In this document: one piece after another, positions 52,937 through 61,542 of the stretch
Position numbering within the stretch: position 1 is the first letter of the stretch
Layout: every line of letters begins with the position of its first letter
From: an uncultured bacterium
GTDB taxonomy: Bacteria; Bacillota; Clostridia; Lachnospirales; Lachnospiraceae
Length of the DNA: 64,000 nt
Direction of reading: 5' to 3'
NCBI GenBank assembly: GCA_947381965.1
Contig: CANCXX010000002.1
Span: 62,001 to 126,000 of the forward strand
Made by a program: the position numbers and the translations under genes
Notes under the pieces: generated by a model
What the model was told of the DNA's origin: nothing
What the model saw: only the letters and a program-made list of their open reading frames with translations
Database searches by the model: none

Positions 52937-55609
52937 CTACCCTATATTTTCATCCCGCACCGCATCAATGATGGTATCTTTTTTGATTCTGCCTGAAGAA
53001 AGCAGATAAGACACCGTTACGGCTGCCATAACCACCACTATACTAAGCAGAAGTTTTCCCCAGGGCATAAAAGGCAGCATTTCCGCCCAGGTCACATCCA
53101 CGATTTTCATCAAAAGGAAAAGCAGCATAAATACAGATGGCAGGGCAATAAAAACCGGAGTAAACGCCATCCGTATTCCCTCCAGCAAAAGCAGCATTCC
53201 AACTCCTTTGCTGTCCATCCCCACAGATCGAAGCATGGCAAACTCCCGCCGGCGGCGCATCATCGTATGGGAAACTGCCGATAAGGTATTGGATACGCCA
53301 ATCAGTCCCAGCAAAAGACCAATACAGTTTACCACAGCTTCCATGGCCTGCATCCCCGTCGCTTCGTACTGCTCTTCCTCTGCACTGCTGATAATTGTAA
53401 TGTCTTCCGATGCCATTACAGACCTGCATAATTCTCTCACCTGCTCTGTCACCTCCAGATCATCTTCCGGCCGGGTTTTTATTTTGATATGCGTATTATA
53501 ATGTCCTCCCCGGTCCGGCGAAAGCTCTCCGGCAATGGCATAGTACACGGTAAGGGGCATATAAAAATTGATGGTATAATTATTCCTTACATCGCTGAGC
53601 TGAAGCTCCTTATCCGCCACTCCTCCGATTTCTATGGGAACCGAATAATCAGACTCCACATCATCTTCGCTTTTTTCTTCTGCAACAATCGTCTCTCCTT
53701 CCAGAAGATTCAAATGGGAGTATGACTGTTCCGATTTTTGGCTGTTGTTAACCACGTCCGGGTAAAGAGGTGCGCTGCTTACTGCCAGTGCCCTGATATG
53801 ATCCGTTTTATAATATTCTGACGGTTCATATCCGCAAATCCGGCAGTATTCGTCAAATCTTTCATCCTGTATTCCATACAGATATATACGTAGTCTGTAT
53901 TTCCCATCCCGTTTTACCAGTCCCCACTTATTCAGATCAAGGGCTTCAAACCCGCCTCTCTCCTGGAACGCCTCTGACTCCTTTTCTGGAGAAACCCAGG
54001 CAGCCATTCTGGAAACACTGTAGTAAATACTGTCCTCTTCTCCCGGAACGGCAAGAACCTTAGACAGAAATTCCCTGTCCGGCTCCATTGTCCCGTCAAG
54101 ACGTACATAAATGTTATGATAGCCTGCCATTCTGTTTCTTTTGCTTAAAAAATCATTCAGACACATAAAAGTAAAAAAACCGGTAAGAAGCATCAGGCAT
54201 AAGGTCAGCGACAGCACGCTTGCCCGGAAACCTCTTCTGTTTGCATAATGGGAGGCTGCTGCCAGCTCTCCCAGTGGGCCTGATATTCTCCGGGATATTG
54301 AATACCTGCGCCCTCTTTGTTTTGGTAAAGAATGTCTGCCTGTTCCCTCCTGCATTCGTATGGCCTCTACAGGCGACAGCTTTGCAATCTGCAGAGCCGG
54401 AAACAAAGCAGCTGTCAACACAGTCAAAAAAGAAAGAAGCCCGGATGCAAAGGCCAGAAACGGTGAAAAGCGAATTGTAACAGGAAAATACAGCAGTTCT
54501 CCTGCAATATTTGTATAAACACCCATAACAGCCATCGTAAATAAATAGCCTATACCAGTACTTAGCAAAATGGGAATAATCGAAAGTATAGCTCCTTCCA
54601 TAAGAATGGACACCGCTATTTGTCCGGGCGTCGCCCCTACAGAGCGGAACATTCCCAGCTGTTTCATGCGCCCGGAGGCAGATATCCGGAAAGCGCCGTG
54701 TATAATCATTACAAAGGCTCCTGCTGCCAGTAAAATAAGAATGCCATAGACCATAGGGCCTCCCAGCTGTTCTATGCCTATTTCCATCTCAGGAGGAAAA
54801 ACAAAATTTTCCGTTAAAAGCATTGTATGGTACTGAAAGTGATTTTTATATCTGCCATATTCATCCTTTTCAATCCCTATTGCATCCGCAATCTGAGGCA
54901 TCAGCTCATAGGTTTTCCGGATATCTGTAAACTTTACATAGACGACCAGTTCCTCTCCCTCCGGAAGGCTTTCTCTTTCCATATATCCCATGGCATAATA
55001 TCCCTGCACCGAAGTACTGGTAGTCACATCAAGACTTCCCACCAGCGTAACCTGTTCCTGCCCCGTCCTGTAAAAGACTTCCCCTTCCCGTTTCACCTGT
55101 TCAATATTAAGTGTTTCTTTCCCCAGACGCCTTTCCCCTTCAGGAAGGGTAATAGTATCTCCGATTTTGTACATGGGATTCTGTTCAAAAAAGGTCTTAG
55201 ACACCACAATTTCTCCTGACGCTTTGGGCGTACGCCCTTCTATAACCGCATTCTTCTCTCCCATAAGATTCCAGTAATTTTCATCTGCATTCCGTAAAAT
55301 CAGGTAGGGAAGCTGACTTTCTTCTGAAAGCTTTAAATATGCAAAAGGCCCCTTTACCATGGTTTTATCCACGTACAAATGATTATCCACTATGGCCAGC
55401 TTTTCCGGGGAAATTTCTCCGCCCAGCTCTCCGTGCCACTGTCCGTTCTGGTACTCTTCAATCTCAATTTGCCACATAAGCTGGGTGTAGCCTGCAGTAC
55501 ACATAGCGCATAGCAGGGTAGAGGACAGTAAAATGGCTGCCATAATAGACAGGGACGTGCGTCTGTTCTTTCTGATGGTATTTAAAGTGTAAGAAAATAA
55601 GACTCTCAT
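52937..55609 (-). CDS. FtsX/MacB-type ABC transporter permease
   Basis: An 890-aa permease with ten predicted membrane helices in two FtsX-like halves. Each half has the signature helix and loop: GRMKQLGMFRSVGATPGQIA near 320 and RRREFAMLRSVGMDSKGVG near 790. Large extracytoplasmic domains lie at about 40-280 and 490-750. It overlaps the ATPase gene by 4 bp. Such type VII systems transmit force across the membrane rather than pump through a pore; in Firmicutes they usually give resistance to antimicrobial peptides. The cognate two-component system is encoded just upstream. Confidence 0.93.
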   Translation of the reverse strand: MRVLFSYTLNTIRKNRRTSLSIMAAILLSSTLLCAMCTAGYTQLMWQIEIEEYQNGQWHGELGGEISPEKLAIVDNHLYVDKTMVKGPFAYLKLSEESQLPYLILRNADENYWNLMGEKNAVIEGRTPKASGEIVVSKTFFEQNPMYKIGDTITLPEGERRLGKETLNIEQVKREGEVFYRTGQEQVTLVGSLDVTTSTSVQGYYAMGYMERESLPEGEELVVYVKFTDIRKTYELMPQIADAIGIEKDEYGRYKNHFQYHTMLLTENFVFPPEMEIGIEQLGGPMVYGILILLAAGAFVMIIHGAFRISASGRMKQLGMFRSVGATPGQIAVSILMEGAILSIIPILLSTGIGYLFTMAVMGVYTNIAGELLYFPVTIRFSPFLAFASGLLSFLTVLTAALFPALQIAKLSPVEAIRMQEGTGRHSLPKQRGRRYSISRRISGPLGELAAASHYANRRGFRASVLSLTLCLMLLTGFFTFMCLNDFLSKRNRMAGYHNIYVRLDGTMEPDREFLSKVLAVPGEEDSIYYSVSRMAAWVSPEKESEAFQERGGFEALDLNKWGLVKRDGKYRLRIYLYGIQDERFDEYCRICGYEPSEYYKTDHIRALAVSSAPLYPDVVNNSQKSEQSYSHLNLLEGETIVAEEKSEDDVESDYSVPIEIGGVADKELQLSDVRNNYTINFYMPLTVYYAIAGELSPDRGGHYNTHIKIKTRPEDDLEVTEQVRELCRSVMASEDITIISSAEEEQYEATGMQAMEAVVNCIGLLLGLIGVSNTLSAVSHTMMRRRREFAMLRSVGMDSKGVGMLLLLEGIRMAFTPVFIALPSVFMLLFLLMKIVDVTWAEMLPFMPWGKLLLSIVVVMAAVTVSYLLSSGRIKKDTIIDAVRDENIG

Positions 55610-56289
55610 TTTCCCACCTCCTCATCAGACAAAATTCTGCCATCCTCTATGGTAACGATTCTGTCTGCCTCCAAAGCAATTTTTTCATCGTGGGTAATCA
55701 GCAGAACGGTCTGCTTATACTTTTTGTTGGACAGTTTTAAGAGCCCCAAAATCTCTTCTGAGTTTTTCCGGTCCAGATTGCCAGTGGGTTCGTCCGCCAG
55801 AAGAATTGCCGGACGGTAAATTAACGCTCTTGCAATCGCTGCTCTTTGCTGCTGCCCTCCCGACAGCTGACTGGGCAGATGAGTCAAACGCTCTTTCAGC
55901 CCCAAAATTTCCACCAGCTCTTCAAACCGTTTTTCGTCCGGTTTCTGATTGTCCAATAGCATTGGAAGCAAAATATTCTGTTTAACATCAAGAGACGGAA
56001 TTAAATTGTAAAACTGGTAAATAAGGCCTACCTTACGCCTTCTGAAAACCGCGCACTGCTTTTCATTTAATGTGGCGATATCCGTATTTTCAATAAAAAT
56101 CCTTCCACTACCTGGTTTATCCACACCTCCCAGCATATGCAGCAATGTTGATTTCCCGGAGCCGGAAGCCCCTATAATTGCAATAAATTCCCCTTTTTCC
56201 ACGGATAAATTTATATCCTCAAGAGCTTTCACCTGGTTCTGCCCGCTGCCATAAATTTTAGTCAGCTTCTCACACCTTAAAATTTCCAT
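55606..56289 (-). CDS. ABC transporter ATP-binding protein (MacB/LolD type)
   Basis: A 227-aa ATPase. Walker A GASGSGKST, Q-loop region LIYQFYNLIPSL, signature LSGGQQQRAAIARA, Walker B ILLADEPTGNLD, H-loop LLITHDEK. The CxYQF...NLIPSL stretch and DEPTGNLD are typical of the MacB/LolD/FtsE group that pairs with FtsX-type permeases. The start at 56289 follows AGGGAAA. It lies downstream of the sensor kinase gene and overlaps the permease gene. Confidence 0.95.
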   Translation of the reverse strand: MEILRCEKLTKIYGSGQNQVKALEDINLSVEKGEFIAIIGASGSGKSTLLHMLGGVDKPGSGRIFIENTDIATLNEKQCAVFRRRKVGLIYQFYNLIPSLDVKQNILLPMLLDNQKPDEKRFEELVEILGLKERLTHLPSQLSGGQQQRAAIARALIYRPAILLADEPTGNLDRKNSEEILGLLKLSNKKYKQTVLLITHDEKIALEADRIVTIEDGRILSDEEVGK

Positions 56290-56347
56290 ATAGTTTCCCT
56301 GCCTTTCCGCTTTACTATAACAGGGCAAAATGACAATCTGGTGACAA

Positions 56348-57532
56348 TTACATATTTTTATAAAATAAAATTACAAACCGGGCGCCTCCTTCCCTCCGGT
56401 TTTCCCCGCGGATTTCTCCCCCCTGACTCTCAATCAGGGATTTAGCAAGTGATAGTCCGATGCCTGTTCCCTCTTTTCCAACTGTGTTTCCCCTGTAAAA
56501 ACGCTCAAACAAATGGGGCAGGTCTTTGCTGTCAAACCCCATTCCTTCATCTTCTATGGCAATTCCTGTGTAAACCGGATTATCCCATACCCGAACGCAA
56601 ATTTCCGTTCCCTCCGGCGAATGCTCAGAGGCATTTTTTAACAGACTCCCCAATGCCTCCTTCATCCACCCCAGATCACAGGATAAGTAAATATCTTCTT
56701 CCCCCCATAATTTAATCCGCTGACCTTTCTTTTCAATCAGCGGCCAAAGAGACTCCAGACCGCAGGATATCAGCTCTTCTGCCGGAATGCGCCTGATCTC
56801 AAAAGACAGCACGCCTGCCTCCGCCCTTGCCAGGGTAAGCAGGGCTGCTGTCAGTTCACTTATCCGTTCTATCTGCCCTTCCATTTTTTGTATCTGTAAC
56901 CCAGCCTCCGGATCTGTTACTCTGTGCGCTAAAAGTTCACACAGCACAGACAGGGAGGTGAGGGGCGTTTTCAGCTGGTGGGAAATATCTGTAAAACTGC
57001 GTGCCTGGTTCTCCTTCTCCTGCTTTAGTCTCTCACGGCTTTCCCTAAGAGCCAGTACTGTCTTATAGATTTCATCTTCCAGGTTAGAGAGAAAATCCTG
57101 GCTTCTTTCAGGGAATGTAAAATAACTGCCTTCTTCCACCTGACGAAGATATTCTGTAAGATTTTCAGCCCTTTTCTTTAACCCTTTTTTCTTCCTGCCT
57201 GCCGCATACAGCGCTCCCGCCGTTCCCATGCCTGCCGCAACAAACGCACCTGCTCCCAGCGCGGCATAAATATGTCCTGCTGGCAGATGTCCATGATACC
57301 CATACCTTGCCAGAATTTCTCTTCCCTGTACAAGCCGTCCCTCTTCTGTTTCCTTTAACGCGCCGGCAATTTGGGACTGCCGATCAGGAAAGGCCGCCGT
57401 CACTGCGGCTATCCTGTCATAAAGATACGCCTCCCCCTGCCAGAAGCTGCCAAAAGCCGTCACCATACAAAAAAAGAAACAGGATACAAAAACTGTCGCT
57501 GCAAAAGCAAAGTCGGATTTCCTTCCCATCAT
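56348..57532 (-). CDS. Sensor histidine kinase
   Basis: A 394-aa membrane kinase. Two membrane helices (about 8-30 and 112-130) border an extracytoplasmic sensor of about 80 aa. H-box FTDISHQLKTPLTSL (phospho-His), N-box LLKNASEHSPEG, G1 EDEGMGFDS, and GTGIGLSLAKSLIE. The ATG overlaps the stop of the response-regulator gene by one base (TAATG), so the pair is coupled. With the ABC pair downstream it forms a four-gene sense-and-export module. The ligand is unknown, presumably a membrane-active compound (inference). Confidence 0.94.
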   Translation of the reverse strand: MMGRKSDFAFAATVFVSCFFFCMVTAFGSFWQGEAYLYDRIAAVTAAFPDRQSQIAGALKETEEGRLVQGREILARYGYHGHLPAGHIYAALGAGAFVAAGMGTAGALYAAGRKKKGLKKRAENLTEYLRQVEEGSYFTFPERSQDFLSNLEDEIYKTVLALRESRERLKQEKENQARSFTDISHQLKTPLTSLSVLCELLAHRVTDPEAGLQIQKMEGQIERISELTAALLTLARAEAGVLSFEIRRIPAEELISCGLESLWPLIEKKGQRIKLWGEEDIYLSCDLGWMKEALGSLLKNASEHSPEGTEICVRVWDNPVYTGIAIEDEGMGFDSKDLPHLFERFYRGNTVGKEGTGIGLSLAKSLIESQGGEIRGENRREGGARFVILFYKNM

Positions 57533-58206
57533 TAATCGTCCTCCACCCGGTATCCAATTCCACGTACTGTTTTAATCACCTGCCGGGATTCTTCCCCCAG
57601 CTTTTCCCGGAGCCGCTTGATAGTGACAGTCAGTGTGTTATCATTTACATAATCCCCGCAATTATCCCACAAGTACTGAAGCAGCGCATTCCTTGTAAGG
57701 GTTCTGCCTTTATTTTCCATCAGATAAAGCAACAGCCGGTATTCTCCGGCTGTCAGGGGAACCTGCCGCTCTCCCGTCCAGACAAGAGTCTTATTTTTAT
57801 CAAGCAGAATACTTCCGCACCGTAATGTTTTCTTACTCTCCTCCCAATTTCCCTGACGGCGCAGCACCGCCCGTATGCGGGATAGCAAAACCCCTGCTTT
57901 AAAAGGCTTGGTCACATAATCGTCTGCTCCCATGTCCAGTCCTTTAATAATATCCTTTTCATCTTCCCTTGCTGTAAGAATAATGACGGGCAGCCCGTCT
58001 TCCTTCCGGTTCTTTTCAAGAAAAGCCCACCCTTCCCCGTCCGGAAGTCCCAAGTCAAGCAACACCAGTGAAAAGGCCTTTTCATCCATGGCAAAGGCCT
58101 TTTCCAAAGTAGAAGCCGCCCTTATCTCAAATCCCGCTTCCCTTAAATATTCTGACAATCCATAAACAATCGTATGGTCATCTTCAACCAGCAATATCTG
58201 CTTCAT
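57532..58206 (-). CDS. OmpR-family response regulator
   Basis: A 224-aa regulator. The receiver domain (1-115) has acidic pocket VEDDH, phospho-Asp in LVLLDLGLPDGEGW, and Lys in VTKPFKAG. The OmpR/PhoB winged helix (about 130-222) has LTAGEYRLLLYLMENKGRTLTR and the end VKTVRGIGYRVED. The start at 58206 follows GGAGG. It heads the operon with the kinase and the MacB-type exporter. No clear operator repeat was seen in the 211-bp gap upstream (58207-58417), which contains no other gene. Confidence 0.95.
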   Translation of the reverse strand: MKQILLVEDDHTIVYGLSEYLREAGFEIRAASTLEKAFAMDEKAFSLVLLDLGLPDGEGWAFLEKNRKEDGLPVIILTAREDEKDIIKGLDMGADDYVTKPFKAGVLLSRIRAVLRRQGNWEESKKTLRCGSILLDKNKTLVWTGERQVPLTAGEYRLLLYLMENKGRTLTRNALLQYLWDNCGDYVNDNTLTVTIKRLREKLGEESRQVIKTVRGIGYRVEDD

Positions 58207-58417
58207 ACATTCCCCGCCTCCTAAATTTGTATTGCAGCTAAGCTGCAGGATATTTGACCCTCCCGGCATTCGTCAAATGGATGCTTCACATCCGCTTAAG
58301 TCCTTGCCCCTGGGAATAAAAAAGCAGATGTTTCCGGCAAGCCTTTCACTTCTTCCTTCCACACCTGCATAGCGCCATCGATCTTTCATCCTCTGATGTG
58401 CCTGCTTTACCCTATTA

Positions 58418-59122
58418 TCAAAACCTGTAATAAGGGATGCCTCCACAGCAAAGCCCTCCGCCTCCACAACACAAATTACAAATCATATTTGCAATACATA
58501 TCTTAAGGCACAATCCGTCTCCCGCTATATAGGGATGTCCATAGCTGTGCTGTCTCTGACGGTACCATGTGCCTCCATTTTCGAACTGATATACCAGATT
58601 ACTGTATGTCCGGCTGCCTGGTTCTAATGCTGCAGCCTTTCTTGCATGTTCCAGCGCTGAAACCTGATTTCCCAATCCTGCATGGGCAAGGGCGCTGTAA
58701 TAATACCAGCGGGCGCCTCTGGCCTGCTCTTCCATACCGTCTAAAACATTGCGGGCTTCTTTGTAATAACCATTCCTTACATAATTACCTGCTGCCCTTA
58801 AATACCCGTCTTCCTCATAACCGGTATCTGAACTGCCAAAACCTCCAAACCCGCCAAAACCTCCAAAACTTCCAAAATCTCCTGCTCCTCCGGCGCTGCG
58901 GCTTCCGCCATAGCCGGTTCCATGATAGCTATAGCCTTCCGTCCTCTCCTTCATCACCTGCTGGTATGCCTGCTGTATCTCTTTAAATTTTTCCTCAGCC
59001 GCCTGGGGATTATCAATATTGGCGTCAGGATGATATTTTCTGCTGAGAGCTTTATATGCTTTTTTTATCTCTTCTTCTGTGGCATTTCTGGAAACACCTA
59101 AAACCTCATACGGATCTCGCAT
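58418..59122 (-). CDS. J-domain protein with Gly/Phe linker and Cys-rich tail
   Basis: 234 aa. The J-domain is at residues 1-65 with the HPD motif (KYHPDANID). A Gly/Ser/Phe repeat follows at about 85-112 ([18 protein letters not shown]), then TPR-like helices (about 120-190, [21 protein letters not shown]), and a short hydrophobic Cys-rich end ([15 protein letters not shown]). It would recruit DnaK to a specific partner or place, perhaps the membrane through the tail (inference). The start at 59122 lies inside the end of the DUF5685 gene (17-bp overlap), so the two are coupled. Confidence 0.9.
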   Translation of the reverse strand: MRDPYEVLGVSRNATEEEIKKAYKALSRKYHPDANIDNPQAAEEKFKEIQQAYQQVMKERTEGYSYHGTGYGGSRSAGGAGDFGSFGGFGGFGGFGSSDTGYEEDGYLRAAGNYVRNGYYKEARNVLDGMEEQARGARWYYYSALAHAGLGNQVSALEHARKAAALEPGSRTYSNLVYQFENGGTWYRQRQHSYGHPYIAGDGLCLKICIANMICNLCCGGGGLCCGGIPYYRF

Positions 59123-59987
59123 TTTCCACTCCCCGGCTGCTTCTTTCCTTTTCTTTGCGCAGTTCTTCTTCTCTTTTCTGTCTGACCATTTCATACCGGT
59201 ACCAGACACCGGAATAAAGAATATTTCTTAATATTTCCACATTTTCAATTACAGGAAGCTTTTCAAATTCCTTACAACACCCTGCCATAATCATAGTCAG
59301 AATTGTTTTAACTTCTTCTTCAAAATCGGGATCATTAAACCGCTTGATCAAAGGGTTATATCTTCCCCCTCTGGCATCTTCTTCAATATCCTCATAGGCA
59401 TCCATAAGGTAAATAAACTTTCCCAGATAGACTCCCATTGTCTTAAGGCTGTCATGCCATTCATCCTCCCTGACAGCCATGATCTCCCCCATAATATCCC
59501 CAAATATTCCCGCCATTTGGTCCACATCCTGATTATTTTTCTTTTCCTGTGCGGAAAGCTCCCGCATAAGACTTTCCATGCGCTTAGCTTTTTTGCCATA
59601 TCTGGCACAAATATTTCTGTAAGCTTTCTTTAACATTTTTCCATAGGCTAAGCGGGTAAACTTGTGTTCATCCTCCCAGTCGTCCCTACACTTGTAATAA
59701 GTAAAAAGCAGATTCATATCTGCCCCATAAAAAGAAAACCCATTGGTTCTTATGGTATGTTTTTCAAAAGGGTGGGCGGCACACTTGATTTCCCCCACCT
59801 CTGTTTCCGGTTCATACAGACTGCTAAGCAGCATTACAAGGAACGTCATATCGTAGGATAAACTAATCTGCCCCGTTCTTCCGAATCGGCTCTTTAAAGC
59901 CTGACACAGACCACAATAATAAGAATGGTAGATGTCAAACTCTTTAAATTTCATATCCCCCTTGTTGATAATGATATATCCAAACAT
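59106..59987 (-). CDS. DUF5685-family protein with paired Asp-rich motifs
   Basis: 293 aa, largely helical, no signal peptide. A CxxC lies at 25-28 (YYCGLCQA). Two acidic motifs stand out: RDDWEDE at 101-107, preceded by LLFTYYKC, and [18 protein letters not shown] from residue 196. They resemble the YAFCRxxDD and NxxRDxxEDxxRGRxYxP motifs of squalene/phytoene synthases, at a spacing of about 95 residues. A class I isoprenoid-synthase fold is thus possible, but this is inference. It stands between a zinc-ribbon membrane protein and a J-domain protein in one operon. The C-terminal stretch after 270 is highly charged. Confidence 0.85.
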   Translation of the reverse strand: MFGYIIINKGDMKFKEFDIYHSYYCGLCQALKSRFGRTGQISLSYDMTFLVMLLSSLYEPETEVGEIKCAAHPFEKHTIRTNGFSFYGADMNLLFTYYKCRDDWEDEHKFTRLAYGKMLKKAYRNICARYGKKAKRMESLMRELSAQEKKNNQDVDQMAGIFGDIMGEIMAVREDEWHDSLKTMGVYLGKFIYLMDAYEDIEEDARGGRYNPLIKRFNDPDFEEEVKTILTMIMAGCCKEFEKLPVIENVEILRNILYSGVWYRYEMVRQKREEELRKEKERSSRGVENARSV

Positions 59988-60016
59988 GGCATTCTCCCAT
60001 CTGGCTTTAGATTCTG

Positions 60017-60409
60017 TCAGCTTTTTTTAATAAAGGTCTGGGCACATTTGGGACACTTAATTTCAACTTTTCCTTTTCCCCTCGGAATTCTTATCTTCTG
60101 CCTGCAGGAAGGACATCTGTAAATATGATGGGTCTTTCTTTGCTGCATTTCCCTCTTCCATGTGACAAACCTCTGCCTGACCTTATATTCATACCGCAAA
60201 TACACAGAGTTCTCCGCTCTTCTTTTATAGATATTTTTGGAAAACATTCTGAAATATGAATAAACAAGGATGGCTGCCCCCAGCCCATAGAACAATTTTC
60301 CACCAAATAATGACAGCCCAAAACATACAATCACCAAAATCATCAAAGAGCGGTTCAACTGGTCGCTTCCATATCTTCCCTGCATAAATCGGTAAAACTT
60401 TTCTTTCAT
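60017..60409 (-). CDS. Small membrane protein with C-terminal zinc ribbon
   Basis: 130 aa: a short basic N-terminus (MKEKFYRFMQGRYGSDQLNR), a membrane hairpin (about 21-53, LMILVIVCFGLSLFGGKLFY onwards), a basic linker, and a zinc ribbon with CPSCRQKIRIPRGKGKVEIKC and CPKC near the end. The ribbon type (CPxC-x15-CPxC) is the MJ0042/zinc-ribbon style. First gene of the operon with DUF5685 and the J-domain protein. The start at 60409 is three codons inside the frame. Function unknown; a membrane platform for the next two products is a guess. Confidence 0.8.
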   Translation of the reverse strand: MKEKFYRFMQGRYGSDQLNRSLMILVIVCFGLSLFGGKLFYGLGAAILVYSYFRMFSKNIYKRRAENSVYLRYEYKVRQRFVTWKREMQQRKTHHIYRCPSCRQKIRIPRGKGKVEIKCPKCAQTFIKKS

Positions 60410-60547
60410 TACGGTCAACGCCTTTCAACTTTTGTTCGGTTTTCCTGCTTATTATCCTACTTCTTTCCCGGTCATAAATCAATAAACGCAATATAAAGGA
60501 ATATAAAGAATTTCTAAAAAGAACCATCCGTCAATTGCCTTCTACGG

Positions 60548-60572
60548 AAAAAAGACTGCGCGCCGCACAGTC
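60548..60572 (-). terminator. Terminator of the 37-aa gene
   Basis: Minus strand GACTGTGC pairs with GCGCAGTC (one G-T pair, 3-nt loop) at 60572-60554, followed by TTTTTT (60553-60548). Confidence 0.8.
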
Positions 60573-60611
60573 CTTTTCTTTTCACTGCAATATAAGGAAC
60601 TTCTTACATAA

Positions 60612-60725
60612 TCAGTCCTCAATATCCTGATCTGCTGCAACAGCAGACACTACTGAGGATACCACCGACACCACTACTGCTATAATGATAACCAGCATTC
60701 CGCCTGCCAATAACATAAATTCCAT
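60612..60725 (-). CDS. 37-aa single-helix membrane protein
   Basis: Not detected by length-limited gene calling. The reading frame starts with the ATG at 60725, preceded by AAAGGAG at 8 nt, and ends TGA at 60612. The product is MEFMLLAGGMLVIIIAVVVS at the start (residues 1-20), a Val/Ser-rich continuation, and an acidic end AADQDIED. It is thus one long membrane helix with the charged end after it. SD and terminator frame it neatly. No family is recognised; toxin-like or regulatory small membrane proteins look like this, but no antitoxin is visible nearby. Confidence 0.65.
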   Translation of the reverse strand: MEFMLLAGGMLVIIIAVVVSVVSSVVSAVAADQDIED

Positions 60726-60874
60726 TGCCACATCTCCTTTTACTCAGCAGCCCCTTAGCCGCCGTTCCTGTCACATACCAAAATATATTATTTACCGCCA
60801 CATCTATTTTACTAAATATAAAATGGTTTTTCAACTATAAAATTGATTCTTATCGGGAATTTACTGGCTAGAAA

Positions 60875-61020
60875 GTTACTATTCACGGCCTAGGAGCCGC
60901 TCATAGCAACAATTCGGAGCGATATTCCAAGTTTTGCTTCGCAAAAATCGCCCCTCACTCCTGCATCATGTTCTCACGGAATGCGCCACAAGTGCGCATT
61001 CCTGACCCGTGAATAGTAAC
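60875..61020. repeat. 146-bp element with 14-bp terminal inverted repeats
   Basis: GTTACTATTCACGG at 60875-60888 faces CCGTGAATAGTAAC at 61007-61020. The interior has smaller hairpins (GGAATGCGC-CACAAGT-GCGCATTCC at 60977-61002; GCGAT...ATCGC around a TTTTGCTTCGCAAAA hairpin). No coding capacity. The stretch TTCTCACGGAATGCGC also occurs at 34039-34054. A MITE or structured dispersed repeat. The gap 60726-61163 holds this element and the promoter below, and nothing else I can name. Confidence 0.8.
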
Positions 61021-61084
61021 GCTGGAAACACCTCTTCCACATACTTTCTGCTCTGATAACCATAAAATCCCTCTCTGTTTATTC

Positions 61085-61114
61085 TTGAACATACAATTGT
61101 GCATATGTTAAAAT
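61085..61114 (+). promoter_or_regulatory. Promoter of the 40-aa gene
   Basis: TTGAAC (61085-61090), 18-bp spacer, TAAAAT (61109-61114), 50 nt before the start codon. Confidence 0.6.
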
Positions 61115-61163
61115 AGTTCTACCTGTTAACGGCCTGCAGCTGTTAAAAATAAGGAGGAAGATT

Positions 61164-61286
61164 ATGGGACAAGTGGCAAACCAGATGGCTTTAGAATTAC
61201 TTTTTAAAATCAGGGATAAAATCAAAGATAAAAAGACTGCCCCAAAACAGGCGCAAAAAGGAAAGGACAAAAACAAAAAAGGGTGA
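61164..61286 (+). CDS. 40-aa basic amphipathic protein
   Basis: Not detected by length-limited gene calling. ATG at 61164 with an excellent AAGGAGG 6 nt upstream and TGA at 61284-61286. The product starts MGQVANQMALELLFKIRDKI, an amphipathic helix, followed by a Lys/Gln-rich tail ending KGKDKNKKG. The charge is strongly positive. No family is recognised. A promoter lies upstream, and the stop codon is inside the left arm of a long hairpin that may end or stabilise the transcript. A true gene is likely because SD, start and spacing are all near ideal. Confidence 0.65.
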   Translation: MGQVANQMALELLFKIRDKIKDKKTAPKQAQKGKDKNKKG

Positions 61287-61422
61287 AAGAGATATCTTGG
61301 TTCTTTCTGATGTTTGGGTAAATTCGTTATTCTCGTTTGGCTTATAACAAATCCAAAGAATATGTGGATACCCAAAGTTCAGAAAGAACCGATATCTTTC
61401 GTGACATCCCTTCTGTTTTTGT
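61266..61422. repeat. Long imperfect hairpin of about 157 bp
   Basis: The left arm (about 61266-61320) and right arm (about 61369-61422) are imperfect inverted copies. The best block is GGTTCTTTCTGA plus TTTGGGTA, matched by TACCCAAA and TCAGAAAGAACC. Outer parts ACAAAAACA/TGTTTTTGT also match, and the loop has an inner TTTGG/CCAAA stem. It starts in the 3' end of the 40-aa gene and ends in the -35/-10 region of the fprA promoter. Confidence 0.75.
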
Positions 61423-61429
61423 GTATAAT
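61401..61429 (+). promoter_or_regulatory. fprA promoter
   Basis: GTGACA (61401-61406), 17-bp spacer, TATAAT (61424-61429). It leaves a leader of about 105 nt. The -35 and part of the spacer lie in the right arm of the long hairpin. Confidence 0.65.
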
Positions 61430-61542
61430 GAAAGCCAGCAGCTAAACTTGTACGGAAATATGAAATGAAAAATTTATTTTCTATATATTTCCGCAAACAG
61501 CTGTAAATAATAACAAAATTACTAATTTCAGGAGGTACTCAC

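Noticed and set aside
58278..58297. GGATG-CTTCA-CATCC stem as a further copy of the structured repeat
   Set aside because: It resembles only part of the loop; the AGTTCCGCT borders and outer stems are absent.
58273..58467. 64-codon minus frame between the J-domain and response-regulator genes
   Set aside because: It overlaps the end of the J-domain gene in another frame, has no SD and shows no domain.
60619..60834. 71-codon minus frame
   Set aside because: A different frame over the same DNA as the 37-aa gene; it has no SD of its own, and the Cys/Ser-rich end is the frame-shifted image of the Val-rich helix.
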